Source of the DNA: Chitinophaga silvatica
Lineage (GTDB): Bacteria; Bacteroidota; Bacteroidia; Chitinophagales; Chitinophagaceae
Assembly (NCBI RefSeq): GCF_003419895.1
Contig: NZ_QPMM01000003.1
Coordinates: 295,708-359,707 of the forward strand
DNA: 64,000 bases
Direction: 5' to 3'
Positions 35,979-44,798 of the stretch are shown here, one piece after another (positions within the stretch are counted from its first letter, which is position 1; each line of letters begins with the position of its first letter). The notes under the pieces were generated by a model. The model was not told where the DNA came from, did no database searches, and worked only from the letters and a program-made list of their open reading frames with translations. The position numbers were made by a program, and so were the translations under genes.

Positions 35979-37325
35979 ATGCAACCCGGAAAAATTCTTA
36001 TAGTAGACGACGATGTAGATGTTTTAAGAGCAGCCAGATTATTACTCAAAAGACATTTTGAGCAAGTTGATTTTGAAAAAAATCCACAAAAAATTCCATA
36101 CCTCGTAACCAACTTCGATTACGATGTTATTCTGCTCGACATGAATTTTACCAGAGATTTAAGCAGCGGAAAAGAAGGGTTCGAATGGCTGGATCGTATT
36201 CTGGATATTAAACCCGATACAGCTGTTGTATTATTTACAGCTTATGGTGATGTTGAAATGGCCGTACGTGCAATAAAAGCAGGAGCTACAGACTTTGTAC
36301 TGAAACCATGGGAAAATGAAAAATTACTGGCTACCATCCAAACGGCCTACGACAAACATAATGCAAAACAAAATAAACCCATAGCCGCAACTCCCACTAC
36401 CACCGGGAACTCAAACATCATCGGGAAAAGTCAGGCTATGCTTAGCATATTCGACACTATCTCAAGAGTTGCCGCTACAGATGCCAATATTCTGATCCTG
36501 GGAGAAAACGGTACGGGAAAAGATCTACTTGCCCGGCAAATACATACCCAATCCCACAGAAGCAATAAACCTTTCGTGAGTGTAGATCTGGGAGCTATTA
36601 GCGAAAGCCTTTTCGAAAGCGAACTATTTGGCCATGTAAAAGGAGCATTTACAGATGCCAGGGAAGATAGAACCGGAAGATTTGAAGAGGCTAACGGTGG
36701 CACTATTTTCCTCGATGAAATCGGTAATATTTCAATCCCTCTTCAAGCAAAATTATTGACAGTTTTACAAAACAGATTTGTTACCAAAGTAGGCTCCAAT
36801 AAACAAATCCCTATTGATGTAAGGCTGATCTGTGCTACCAATCGCAATATTCAATATCAGGCCAGTCAACAGCTTTTCAGACAGGATTTATTATACAGGA
36901 TTAATACCATAGAAATTCAATTACCTCCTCTGAGAGAAAGAAAAGAAGACATAGTTCCGTTGGCCGAACATTTTTTACAGCTATACAGAGAGAAATATAA
37001 ACGTCCGGTAAATAGCTTACAGGATTCATTGATCAACCAGCTCGAGAAGTATGACTGGCCCGGCAATATCAGGGAATTACAACATGCAATAGAAAGAGCT
37101 GTAATATTATCACAAAGCAAATCTCTGCAACCTAAAGATGTATTTGTAAAGAACAATCAGAACTCCGAACAATCTGCAGACACAGGATATAACCTGGAAG
37201 AAATGGAACGAAATATCATTACCCAGGCAATGAAGAAATGTAACGGCAATATTACGGAAGCTGCCAAGGAACTGGGTTTGAGCAGAGCCGCGTTGTACAG
37301 ACGTTTGGAAAAATATAATATCTGA
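35979..37325 (+). CDS. Sigma-54-dependent response regulator, divergent from transporter operon
   Basis: 448 aa. The receiver has the LIVDDDVD pocket, phospho-Asp54 in VILLDMNF and Lys in FVLKPWE. The AAA+ domain has Walker A GENGTGKDLL and Walker B GGTIFLDEI. The sigma-54-contacting loop reads GAFTDA instead of GAFTGA. The C-terminal Fis-type helix-turn-helix is ITEAAKELGLSRAALYRRL. It is followed 5 bp later by a histidine kinase gene. Its position next to a -24/-12-like promoter and paired inverted repeats makes it the likely activator of the transporter operon. Confidence 0.95.
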   Translation: MQPGKILIVDDDVDVLRAARLLLKRHFEQVDFEKNPQKIPYLVTNFDYDVILLDMNFTRDLSSGKEGFEWLDRILDIKPDTAVVLFTAYGDVEMAVRAIKAGATDFVLKPWENEKLLATIQTAYDKHNAKQNKPIAATPTTTGNSNIIGKSQAMLSIFDTISRVAATDANILILGENGTGKDLLARQIHTQSHRSNKPFVSVDLGAISESLFESELFGHVKGAFTDAREDRTGRFEEANGGTIFLDEIGNISIPLQAKLLTVLQNRFVTKVGSNKQIPIDVRLICATNRNIQYQASQQLFRQDLLYRINTIEIQLPPLRERKEDIVPLAEHFLQLYREKYKRPVNSLQDSLINQLEKYDWPGNIRELQHAIERAVILSQSKSLQPKDVFVKNNQNSEQSADTGYNLEEMERNIITQAMKKCNGNITEAAKELGLSRAALYRRLEKYNI

Positions 37326-37330
37326 GCATA

Positions 37331-38671
37331 ATGAACAGGTTCAGTATAAATATCATTTTACGCGTGATACTGTTAACCATCAGTATTGTGGTAGCCGTAG
37401 GATTCTACTTCGCTAATCTGAAGCCGATTTCTCTGTTGCTGGTTCCGGTAATCGTGCTACAGATGTACGCCATCTATCATTATCTAAACCGCATCAACCG
37501 TAAGCTTACACTGTTCCTTGAATCTATCAGGTATGAAGATTTTTCTATTCGCTTTAGTGCAGATAATAAGCTGGGAGAAAGTTTCAGCATGTTGAATCAA
37601 CAGTTCAATGAAGTATTGGAAGCATTCAGGCAAACAAGAGCTGAAAAAGAAGCCAATCTTAAATACATAGACACGATTGTTCAACATATCAGCATCGGTG
37701 TACTATCGTTTGATCAGGAAGGAAAAATCGAACTTATAAATCCTGCAGCATTCAGGCTTTTAGGGATCTACAGACTAAGAAATATTCATGAACTAAAGAC
37801 TGTACATCCCGGACTGGCAGAGTTATTAACTGAACTTTCTTCCGGCAATAAAACACTCTATGCCACCAGGCAGGAACAACAACTATCTATACACGCTGCC
37901 ACTGTAAGATTACAGGGGCGACTGGTAAAACTAATCTCTATTCAGAATATCCATTCCGAGCTTCAAAAGAAAGAGCTGGAAGCCTGGCAAAATCTGACAA
38001 AGATTCTTCGGCATGAAATAATGAACTCTGTAACCCCCATTGTTTCTCTGATAGGAACAATGCAGGAAATTGTGGATCTGGATATTACACCAACGACAGG
38101 AAACGCCGAAGGAATAGCAGATTTAAGAGAAGCATTGCAAACTGTAGAAAGCCGGAGCAAGGGGATTATGAACTTTGTAAATGCCTACAGAGATTACACC
38201 ACATTGCCTCAACCTCAATTTACAGCTGTTAATGTCAGAAACCTGGTTGCCTCAATAGGTAGTTTGCTACAAACCGATATGAAGCAAGCGGGTATTCATT
38301 TTTTAATGGAAATTGAAATAGATAATATTGAAATTCATGCGGATGTATCTCAGTTGCAAATGGTACTGATTAACCTGGTAAAAAATGCCATGGATGCCCT
38401 TGAACAAACTGCACAGGCAAGTATTCACATTAAACTCTATCTCAATAATACTCAACAAATTGCAATTGAAATAACCGATAATGGCCCAGGAATTGATGCC
38501 GAGGCCATGAATAAAATCTTTATTCCCTTTTTTACAACCAAAAAGAAAGGGTCAGGAATCGGGCTCAGCCTTTCTCAGCAGATTATTCAATTGCATGGAG
38601 GCCAACTTAAGGTAATCAGCCCGGGTGTTAACGGAAATGGTACTACGTTTTATGTTCTCCTGAATATTTAG
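37331..38671 (+). CDS. NtrY-like membrane histidine kinase, partner of the sigma-54 regulator
   Basis: 446 aa. Two closely spaced N-terminal membrane helices (about residues 9-28 and 33-50) leave almost no periplasmic loop, so an external ligand would have to be sensed within the membrane. A HAMP-like and PAS-like region (about 55-205) is followed by LTKILRHEIMNSVTPI (His228), then the ATPase domain with DNGPGID and GSGIGLSLS. The HEIMNSVTP box is typical of NtrY-like kinases. It forms a two-gene operon with the upstream regulator (5-bp gap). Confidence 0.93.
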   Translation: MNRFSINIILRVILLTISIVVAVGFYFANLKPISLLLVPVIVLQMYAIYHYLNRINRKLTLFLESIRYEDFSIRFSADNKLGESFSMLNQQFNEVLEAFRQTRAEKEANLKYIDTIVQHISIGVLSFDQEGKIELINPAAFRLLGIYRLRNIHELKTVHPGLAELLTELSSGNKTLYATRQEQQLSIHAATVRLQGRLVKLISIQNIHSELQKKELEAWQNLTKILRHEIMNSVTPIVSLIGTMQEIVDLDITPTTGNAEGIADLREALQTVESRSKGIMNFVNAYRDYTTLPQPQFTAVNVRNLVASIGSLLQTDMKQAGIHFLMEIEIDNIEIHADVSQLQMVLINLVKNAMDALEQTAQASIHIKLYLNNTQQIAIEITDNGPGIDAEAMNKIFIPFFTTKKKGSGIGLSLSQQIIQLHGGQLKVISPGVNGNGTTFYVLLNI

Positions 38672-38708
38672 CTGAATAATCCTTAATTTAGAAAACAATT
38701 TGTTTACT

Positions 38709-39383
38709 ATGCTACGCCCTAACAGCCTATTGGTATTTTTCTTCCTATTATTGGCAGATCTTGTACTTGTTGCTCTAAACCTCAACGAATATAGGGTAGC
38801 GACAAAGCCTTTACTGACGCTGTTATTGGTTATTTATGTACTGTATTCCAGGTCTCCGGTTCCTAAAGGGTTCAGGAATCTATTGTTAACGGCCTTATTA
38901 TTTTCCTCATTAGGAGATGACTTACTGCTATATGATAACGGTAGTTTATTTTTACCCGGGTTAGGAAGCTTTCTTATCGCACATATCTTCTACATAATCT
39001 TCTTTCTGAAAATAAGATATAGTAATCCACCAACGCCGGCATGCAAGTATCCGTTTATCTTCCTTAATGCGGCTGTGGTCATTTTATTTTTACTATTCCT
39101 AATGCCATATCTGGGCCCTTTTAAGATCCCGGTAATTATCTACGCACTTACTATTAGTATTACGGTACAAAGTGTTTTACATTCTTTCCATTTCAACCGG
39201 CAACCAGCTGGCTGGTATTGTATAACAGGCGCAGTATTATTTCTGATTTCCGATAGTTTAATTGCCGTTGGGAAATTCTATCATCCCTTCCCCGGCAGTG
39301 ATATTCTGGTTATGCTAACGTATGGTTTGGCACAATTCGGTTTAGTTTTTGGTAGCCTAAAGTATTTCGAAAGCAAAGGCTAA
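38709..39383 (+). CDS. YhhN/TMEM86-family integral membrane protein
   Basis: 224 aa from the ATG at 38709 (the frame also opens at TTG 38700). About eight hydrophobic segments and conserved family pieces such as FSSLGDDLLLY, FLIAHIFYIIFF and FLISDSLIAVGKF. The family includes the eukaryotic lysoplasmalogenase TMEM86B and bacterial YhhN; enzymatic activity of bacterial members is not generally settled. It follows the kinase gene by about 37 bp but is probably functionally unrelated to it. Confidence 0.8.
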   Translation: MLRPNSLLVFFFLLLADLVLVALNLNEYRVATKPLLTLLLVIYVLYSRSPVPKGFRNLLLTALLFSSLGDDLLLYDNGSLFLPGLGSFLIAHIFYIIFFLKIRYSNPPTPACKYPFIFLNAAVVILFLLFLMPYLGPFKIPVIIYALTISITVQSVLHSFHFNRQPAGWYCITGAVLFLISDSLIAVGKFYHPFPGSDILVMLTYGLAQFGLVFGSLKYFESKG

Positions 39384-39405
39384 TTCTTCTTACTTTTACA
39401 CCACT

Positions 39406-41004
39406 ATGCAGAAAACAGACTTTCTTGTCATCGGTTCAGGGATTGCAGGGCTCACCTACGCACTCAAAGTATCACAGCAGTGTCCTGATAAGAAGATTAC
39501 TATTATTACCAAAAGCCAGGAAGATGAAACAAATACTAAATATGCACAAGGTGGCGTAGCAGTAGTTAACGACCTGGAAAACGATAGTTTTGAAAAACAC
39601 ATAGAAGATACCCTAATTTCCGGAGATGGCCTTTGTAATGAGCATGTAGTAAAGATTGTGGTAACTGAAGGGCCGGATAGAGTGAATGAGATTATTGAAT
39701 GGGGAGCTAATTTTGATAAAAATGAAGATGGTGTATTTTCTTTAGGCCGCGAAGGCGGGCATTCTGTATTCAGAGTTATCCATCACAAGGATGTTACCGG
39801 TCGGGAAATTGAAAGAGCCCTACTTGCTGCTATTCACCAAAGACCCAATATAGAACTTATATCACATTGCTTCGTTGTTGATCTCATTACTCAACATCAC
39901 CTTGGATATCTGGTTACCAAATCTACCCCCGATATCGAATGTTATGGTGTATATGTGCTAAATCGAAATACCAATAAAATAGAAAAGATCCTTGCTAAAG
40001 TAACCTTACTTGCTACAGGTGGCAACGGGCAGGTATATCGTAGTACTACCAATCCTGGAATTGCAACCGGAGATGGAGTAGCAATGGTTTACCGGGCAAA
40101 AGGCAGAATAGAAAACATGGAATTCATCCAGTTTCATCCAACTGCCCTGTACGAACCCGGAGTAAGTAATTCATTCCTTATAACCGAAGCAGTGCGAGGA
40201 GATGGTGGCATTTTGAGGAATATTCATGGCGAAGATTTCATGCCCAAATATGATGCACGCCTGTCTCTCGCCCCAAGAGATATCGTTGCAAGGGCTATAG
40301 ATAGCGAGATGAAAATAACAGGTACTGAGCATGTATTTCTTGACTGCCGGCATATGGACCTGGAAAAGTTTATCCATCATTTTCCGAATATCTACGAGAA
40401 ATGTAAATCGATTGGTATTGATGTAACCCAACAAATGATACCAGTTGCACCGGCTGCACATTATAGCTGTGGTGGTATTAAAACCAATGAATGGGGGCTT
40501 ACTTCCATCAGAAATCTTTATGCCTGCGGGGAATGTGCCAGCACTGGATTACATGGTGCTAACAGATTGGCATCCAATTCCTTGCTTGAAGCCATGGTAT
40601 TCGCCCACCGTTGCTTCATGGATGCTACCAGCCAGATCGATGTACTTGAATTTAAAGACAATGTGCCGGATTGGGATGCAACAGGAACTACTGCCCCGAA
40701 AGAAATGATCCTGATTACTCAAAGCCTTAAAGAGCTTAAACAAATCATGAGTGATTATGTGGGAATCGTGAGAACAGATGTTCGTCTGGAAAGGGCACTC
40801 AGAAGACTGGATATGTTGCATGAAGAAACTGAAAATCTGTATGAAAAAACAATGGTTTCTCCCCAACTATGTGAACTAAGAAATTTAATCACCGTAGGAT
40901 ATCTGATAGTAAAGGGCGCTTCCTTCAGAAAAGAAAGTCGTGGATTACATTACAATACAGATTATCCATTCAAGTGCGAACTTGTTCAGAATATTGTCTT
41001 GTAA
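39406..41004 (+). CDS. nadB: L-aspartate oxidase
   Basis: 532 aa, full length. This FAD enzyme oxidises L-aspartate to iminoaspartate, the first step of de novo NAD synthesis. The N-terminal FAD motif is FLVIGSGIAGLTYALKVS, followed by TKYAQGGVAVV. The active-site region has FIQFHPTALY and VAPAAHYSCGGIKTN, and the GLHGANRLASNSLLEA FAD segment distinguishes it within the succinate dehydrogenase/fumarate reductase family. No nadA or nadC is adjacent. Confidence 0.95.
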   Translation: MQKTDFLVIGSGIAGLTYALKVSQQCPDKKITIITKSQEDETNTKYAQGGVAVVNDLENDSFEKHIEDTLISGDGLCNEHVVKIVVTEGPDRVNEIIEWGANFDKNEDGVFSLGREGGHSVFRVIHHKDVTGREIERALLAAIHQRPNIELISHCFVVDLITQHHLGYLVTKSTPDIECYGVYVLNRNTNKIEKILAKVTLLATGGNGQVYRSTTNPGIATGDGVAMVYRAKGRIENMEFIQFHPTALYEPGVSNSFLITEAVRGDGGILRNIHGEDFMPKYDARLSLAPRDIVARAIDSEMKITGTEHVFLDCRHMDLEKFIHHFPNIYEKCKSIGIDVTQQMIPVAPAAHYSCGGIKTNEWGLTSIRNLYACGECASTGLHGANRLASNSLLEAMVFAHRCFMDATSQIDVLEFKDNVPDWDATGTTAPKEMILITQSLKELKQIMSDYVGIVRTDVRLERALRRLDMLHEETENLYEKTMVSPQLCELRNLITVGYLIVKGASFRKESRGLHYNTDYPFKCELVQNIVL

Positions 41005-41026
41005 GTTGTTAACCGTCGCATTTCCT

Positions 41027-41034
41027 TAACTTTG
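41027..41034 (+). promoter_or_regulatory. Bacteroidota promoter of the acyltransferase gene
   Basis: TAACTTTG matches TAnnTTTG exactly; a GTTG lies 18 bp upstream as a -33 element. Transcription would start near 41040, about 20 nt before the ATG at 41060. Confidence 0.55.
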
Positions 41035-41059
41035 CGATGGATTTCAATAAAACAGGACC

Positions 41060-41959
41060 ATGTATTATATATTGCTGGCGTTTTGCTATAGTCTTTCTAT
41101 TTTACCCCTTCCCGTACTTTATTTCATCAGTGATATACTGTATCTACTGGTATATTATGTATTTGGATATAGGAAGAAGGTAGTAATGGAGAATTTACGC
41201 CAGGCATTTCCTGATAAATCCAATAAAGAGCTTACTATACTTGCCAGGAAGTATTATCGCAACCTGACAGATATGATGGTTGAAACCATCAAACTGCTCA
41301 CGATGAGCAAAGACTCCCTGAAGAAACGTTTTATCTGCGATCTTTCCGTATTGCATAAATTATATGCAGAAGGTAAAAGCTGCCAACTACATTTAGGTCA
41401 TAACTTTAATTGGGAATGGGCGAACCTGTTTTGTATGCAGGGTGTAGCCTTTCCATTTCTGGTAGTATATATGCCCTTAACCAGCAAGCCGGCAGATAGA
41501 TTTTTTCGTCATTTCAGAGAAAAATTCGGGTCTGTTCTTATCCCTGCAAATGATATGGGTAATAGTATGCGAGCCTGGAATAACAAACAGTATCTCATAG
41601 CCCTCGTTGCAGATCAGAACCCCGGAAACCCTCGTTCCTGTTATTGGTTTCCATTCCTAAATAAAATGACTCCTTTTTATAAAGGCCCTGAAATGGGAGC
41701 AAAAAGAAGTAATATACCTGTTGTGTTTGTGGATATAAGAAAAGTAAAGCGAGGTTATTATCATGCAACCTTACAACTGGCGTTTGAAAATCCACAGCAG
41801 GAGCCTGATGGAAAGATCACAGAAGCATTTGTAAACTTCCTGCAAAAGAATATCTATGAACAACCGGAGGTATGGGTTTGGAGCCATCGCAGATGGAAAC
41901 ATCAATATAACGGACAGCCTTTATCAACAGCTTCAAAACCTAATGATTTACCGGCTTAA
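41060..41959 (+). CDS. Lysophospholipid/lipid A acyltransferase (LpxL/HtrB family)
   Basis: 299 aa. An N-terminal membrane segment is followed by the HX4E catalytic motif in LHLGHNFNWEWAN, then LVADQNPGNP and a GPEMGAKRSNIPVVFV segment, as in lauroyl/myristoyl acyltransferases that add secondary acyl chains to lipid A. It could also be a related ornithine- or phospholipid acyltransferase; the fatty-acyl donor cannot be read from sequence. The 3' end overlaps the convergent BON gene by 20 bp. Confidence 0.88.
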   Translation: MYYILLAFCYSLSILPLPVLYFISDILYLLVYYVFGYRKKVVMENLRQAFPDKSNKELTILARKYYRNLTDMMVETIKLLTMSKDSLKKRFICDLSVLHKLYAEGKSCQLHLGHNFNWEWANLFCMQGVAFPFLVVYMPLTSKPADRFFRHFREKFGSVLIPANDMGNSMRAWNNKQYLIALVADQNPGNPRSCYWFPFLNKMTPFYKGPEMGAKRSNIPVVFVDIRKVKRGYYHATLQLAFENPQQEPDGKITEAFVNFLQKNIYEQPEVWVWSHRRWKHQYNGQPLSTASKPNDLPA

Positions 41960-42446
41960 TGTTGTTGATGACATTTCCACTGGTATATTGATGCGTGATT
42001 CTAAGAATTTTCTTCAATTGCTTTTTAGGGGCAATTCCTTCTAAAGTAACAGTACCGTTTTCTATGAGAACATCTACAGTTGAATACCCGTTTGCCTGAA
42101 AAACAGAATCGAGTGTATGTTTGATTTGAAGATCGGCACTACTTATAATCTGAACCGGAACAGGTGGAGTTATTACGGGTGGATGGTAAACTGTAATCTT
42201 ATCTTCATACGATTTAATTCCCTTTAATCCGGTCAACGCCTCTTCTGCAGCAGCTTTAGCAACTTCGTCTTTTACAACTCCTTGTAGTACAACATTTCCA
42301 TCCTTTACAGTTACAGAAATACCCGGGATCATGCTTAACCGATTATTGATCTGTGCACGCAAAGTCTTATCTGAAGGTTGACACGCCGTTAATGTAAGCA
42401 TGCCCATATAACAGTAAAGTATAAACGCTGTTGATTTGGGAAACAT
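41940..42446 (-). CDS. BON-domain lipoprotein
   Basis: 168 aa from the ATG at 42446 (the frame extends to a TTG at 42455). The signal sequence ends in LTLTAC, a lipobox, so it is an envelope lipoprotein. Two BON-like units follow: DKTLRAQINNRLSMIPGI with VKDGNVVLQGVV, and IKHTLDSVFQANGYSTVD with IENGTVTLEGI, joined by a proline-rich linker (HPPVITPPVPVQ). BON domains bind membranes or glycans and occur in OsmY-like stress proteins. The 3' end overlaps the acyltransferase gene; the start is about 35 bp from a long inverted repeat. Confidence 0.85.
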   Translation of the reverse strand: MFPKSTAFILYCYMGMLTLTACQPSDKTLRAQINNRLSMIPGISVTVKDGNVVLQGVVKDEVAKAAAEEALTGLKGIKSYEDKITVYHPPVITPPVPVQIISSADLQIKHTLDSVFQANGYSTVDVLIENGTVTLEGIAPKKQLKKILRITHQYTSGNVINNIKPVNH

Positions 42447-42479
42447 GACAAACAAAGTTATTTCCCAGAAGATACGAAA

Positions 42480-42694
42480 ATTTCACGCAAAGGCGCTGAG
42501 ATTAATATTAAGGTACAAAGGATTTTTTATAAGACTTTTAAGGATCGAGGCGAATATTTTTGAGAATTGTTGATTGGTTTAAATCATATTTATAACCCCA
42601 TTCAATAACCCTTAATAACATTCTTCTCAATCTTTAATACCTTAAAAAAAATCCTTTGTACCTTAATATTAATCTCAGCGCCTTTGCGTGAAAT
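42480..42694. repeat. Long inverted repeat element A
   Basis: Two perfect 48-49-bp arms (42480-42528 and 42646-42694), beginning TTTCACGCAAAGGCGC and running through GAGATTAATATTAAGG. The 117-bp centre continues as a weaker inverted repeat (TTGAGAA / TTCTCAA words). It lies between the 3' end of the MBL-rhodanese gene, whose stop codon is 1 bp away, and the 5' end of the BON gene. It could fold into a very strong hairpin. No ORF, and no target-site duplication was seen. Confidence 0.9.
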
Positions 42695-42695
42695 A

Positions 42696-44099
42696 CTAGT
42701 TCAACACTGTTTTTTCCTGTACTACCTGTAAACCTTTCTGGTCTTTCATTTTGGCGAATCCACCATCTACATTTCTGAGACTGTGAATACCTTCTCTTTT
42801 CAGGAGGGAGCAGGCAATGATACTACGATAACCGCCCTGGCAATGTACATAGATGTTATAGTGTTCTTCCATGTCTGACATCTTACCCGGATCTACCATC
42901 TCATTGAGAGGAAGGTTTAAGGCATTTTTGATGTGACCATCTGCAAACTCGATAGTTTTACGAACGTCCAGAATTACCAGATTAGGATCATGAGGGATAT
43001 CCATTGCCAATTCATCTGGTTCAACAGTAATGATCAGATCAATGGCTTCCCCTGCTTTTGCCCAGGCATCATAGCTACCATCCAGGTAACCTACAACATT
43101 ATCAAATCCAACTCGTGCGAGGCGGATCACAGTTTCTTCTTCCTGGCCCAAAGGAGTTACAAGAATGATATCCTGGTCGAATGGCAATAAACTACCAGCC
43201 CATTCCGCGAAGCGGCCTTCAAGGCCAATACTGATAGAACCTGGTACAAAGCCTTCTCCAAATTCAACTGCCTTACGGGTATCTACGATTACGGCACCTT
43301 CTTTAGCTTTAGCTTTAAAATCGGCAGGTGAAAGCGGCCTCATTGCTTTTTCTAAAACAGCAGATAAAGCGTCATAACCTTCCTTGTTAATTTTAGCATT
43401 GATCGGAAAGTAAGAAGGAGGAGTAGACAGGCCAGAAGTCACTTCATTAACAAACTGCGCTTTATCTGTTGCCAGTAATGCATAGTTAGTAGCTTTTTCA
43501 TCACCAATGGTGCTGAAGGTATTTGGGCCTAAATTCTTACCACATGCAGATCCTGGTCCGTGTGCCGGATATACGATCACGTTATCTGGTAAGGTTTTTA
43601 TTTTATTATTCAGAGAATCGAATAAGAAAGCAGCCAATTCCTCTTTGGTCAGATCGCCACTGAAGAGGTCCGGACGGCCAACATCACCAACGAATAAGGT
43701 ATCACCTGTGAATACAGCATAAGGTTGCTGTTTTTCATCTTTCAGCAGGTAGCACGACGATTCCAGGGTGTGGCCCGGGGTATGTAAAACCTGTAGTGAA
43801 ACGGCACCAATAGAGAAAGTCTCATTGTCTTTGGCTATATATGTTTCGAAGTTTGTTATAGCATCGGGGCCATATACGATTTCCGCACCGGTAGCCGCAG
43901 CCAGGTCCAGGTGGCCTGAAACGAAATCGGCATGGAAGTGCGTTTCGAAAATGTACTTGATTGTAGCTTTACGTTCATTTGCCAGATCCAGATATACGTC
44001 AATATCTCTTAACGGGTCTATCACGGCTGCAACTCCTTCTGATTCAATAAAGTATGCAGCTTCCGATAAACAGTTGGTGTACAATTGTTTTACGAACAT
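42696..44099 (-). CDS. MBL-fold persulfide dioxygenase-like protein with two rhodanese domains
   Basis: 467 aa. Residues 1-250 form a metallo-beta-lactamase domain with THFHADFVSGH, LHTPGHTLESSCYL and FTGDTLFVGDVGRPD, as in ETHE1-type persulfide dioxygenases. The sixth motif residue is Phe, not His, which suits a mononuclear iron site. The first rhodanese domain (about 265-360) has VTPLGQEEE where the catalytic Cys should be and is probably inactive; the second (about 370-460) has the cysteine loop VHCQGGYRS. It likely acts in sulfide/persulfide metabolism. An ArsR-type regulator is encoded just upstream, separated by a terminator. Confidence 0.92.
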   Translation of the reverse strand: MFVKQLYTNCLSEAAYFIESEGVAAVIDPLRDIDVYLDLANERKATIKYIFETHFHADFVSGHLDLAAATGAEIVYGPDAITNFETYIAKDNETFSIGAVSLQVLHTPGHTLESSCYLLKDEKQQPYAVFTGDTLFVGDVGRPDLFSGDLTKEELAAFLFDSLNNKIKTLPDNVIVYPAHGPGSACGKNLGPNTFSTIGDEKATNYALLATDKAQFVNEVTSGLSTPPSYFPINAKINKEGYDALSAVLEKAMRPLSPADFKAKAKEGAVIVDTRKAVEFGEGFVPGSISIGLEGRFAEWAGSLLPFDQDIILVTPLGQEEETVIRLARVGFDNVVGYLDGSYDAWAKAGEAIDLIITVEPDELAMDIPHDPNLVILDVRKTIEFADGHIKNALNLPLNEMVDPGKMSDMEEHYNIYVHCQGGYRSIIACSLLKREGIHSLRNVDGGFAKMKDQKGLQVVQEKTVLN

Positions 44100-44165
44100 G
44101 GTTTTTGATTTTTACAAATTTACAACTTCTGCAACGGTCTGCTTATGGATAAAATCTATATAAAA

Positions 44166-44198
44166 ATAAAAAAGTAGCCGAATCGGCTACTTTTTTAT
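44166..44198 (-). terminator. Intrinsic terminator after the ArsR gene
   Basis: A 15-bp stem (ATAAAAAAGTAGCCG and its complement) with an AAT loop, and A/T tracts on both sides. It lies between the arsR-type gene and the MBL gene, so the latter needs its own promoter or read-through. Confidence 0.85.
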
Positions 44199-44228
44199 AT
44201 CGTTTTCCGTAATTAAACGGTAATGCTA

Positions 44229-44588
44229 TTAACCAACAAGCTCTTCCACGAACTTAGCCACTTCAGCAATACGTTGCTTATTAATGGTGTAGTGAATGAA
44301 CTTACCATCTCTTTCTGTAATTACAATGCCAGCACGCCTTAAAATGGCGAGATGTTGCGATGCTACCGATTGTTCCAGACGCAATTTCACGTAAATCTCA
44401 GTTACGGTCATTTTTTTGTGGTCTTCCAGCAACTTAATCATTTGCTGGCGCAGCTTATGGTTGATAGCTCGCAGAACCATAGCAGCTTTCTTGACGGCAA
44501 TGTAATCCAATTTGATCTGGTCTTTTTCATTGGTACCTCTAGAAATAATAAGAGTATTAGAAGAGGTAGTTAATAATGTTTTTTCCAT
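44229..44588 (-). CDS. ArsR-family winged-helix regulator (cysteine-free)
   Basis: 119 aa. The DNA-binding core is clear: LRLEQSVASQHLAILRRAG (recognition helix) and the wing VITERDGKFIHYTIN. There is no cysteine anywhere in the protein, so it cannot use the CVC metal site of classical ArsR/SmtB members or the dithiol switch of the sulfide sensors BigR/SqrR. It is located directly upstream of the MBL-rhodanese gene, which may be its target; the effector is unknown. Confidence 0.9.
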   Translation of the reverse strand: MEKTLLTTSSNTLIISRGTNEKDQIKLDYIAVKKAAMVLRAINHKLRQQMIKLLEDHKKMTVTEIYVKLRLEQSVASQHLAILRRAGIVITERDGKFIHYTINKQRIAEVAKFVEELVG

Positions 44589-44678
44589 CGCATAATAGTT
44601 TAAAAAATGATGAAATGAAAGGGATCAACGGACAGTACTCGCAAATAGTTAGACAACAATTGCGGATATCGATTTACA

Positions 44679-44686
44679 CAAAAATA
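44679..44686 (-). promoter_or_regulatory. Possible -7 box of the ArsR gene
   Basis: TATTTTTG on the minus strand fits TAnnTTTG, about 90 bp before the start codon. No -33 element at the usual distance. Confidence 0.35.
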
Positions 44687-44798
44687 TAATATCTATCACA
44701 ATAAAAAAAATTTCCATACCTTATTTTATCATATATATCCCCCAGATACTTGCAAAATAGATGTAATTTGACAATCACATGACAATCCAACGTTCGTG

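Noticed and set aside
43768..44163. 131-aa plus-strand frame inside the MBL-rhodanese gene
   Set aside because: It is fully antisense to a well-supported enzyme with all motifs; the product has no recognisable family feature.
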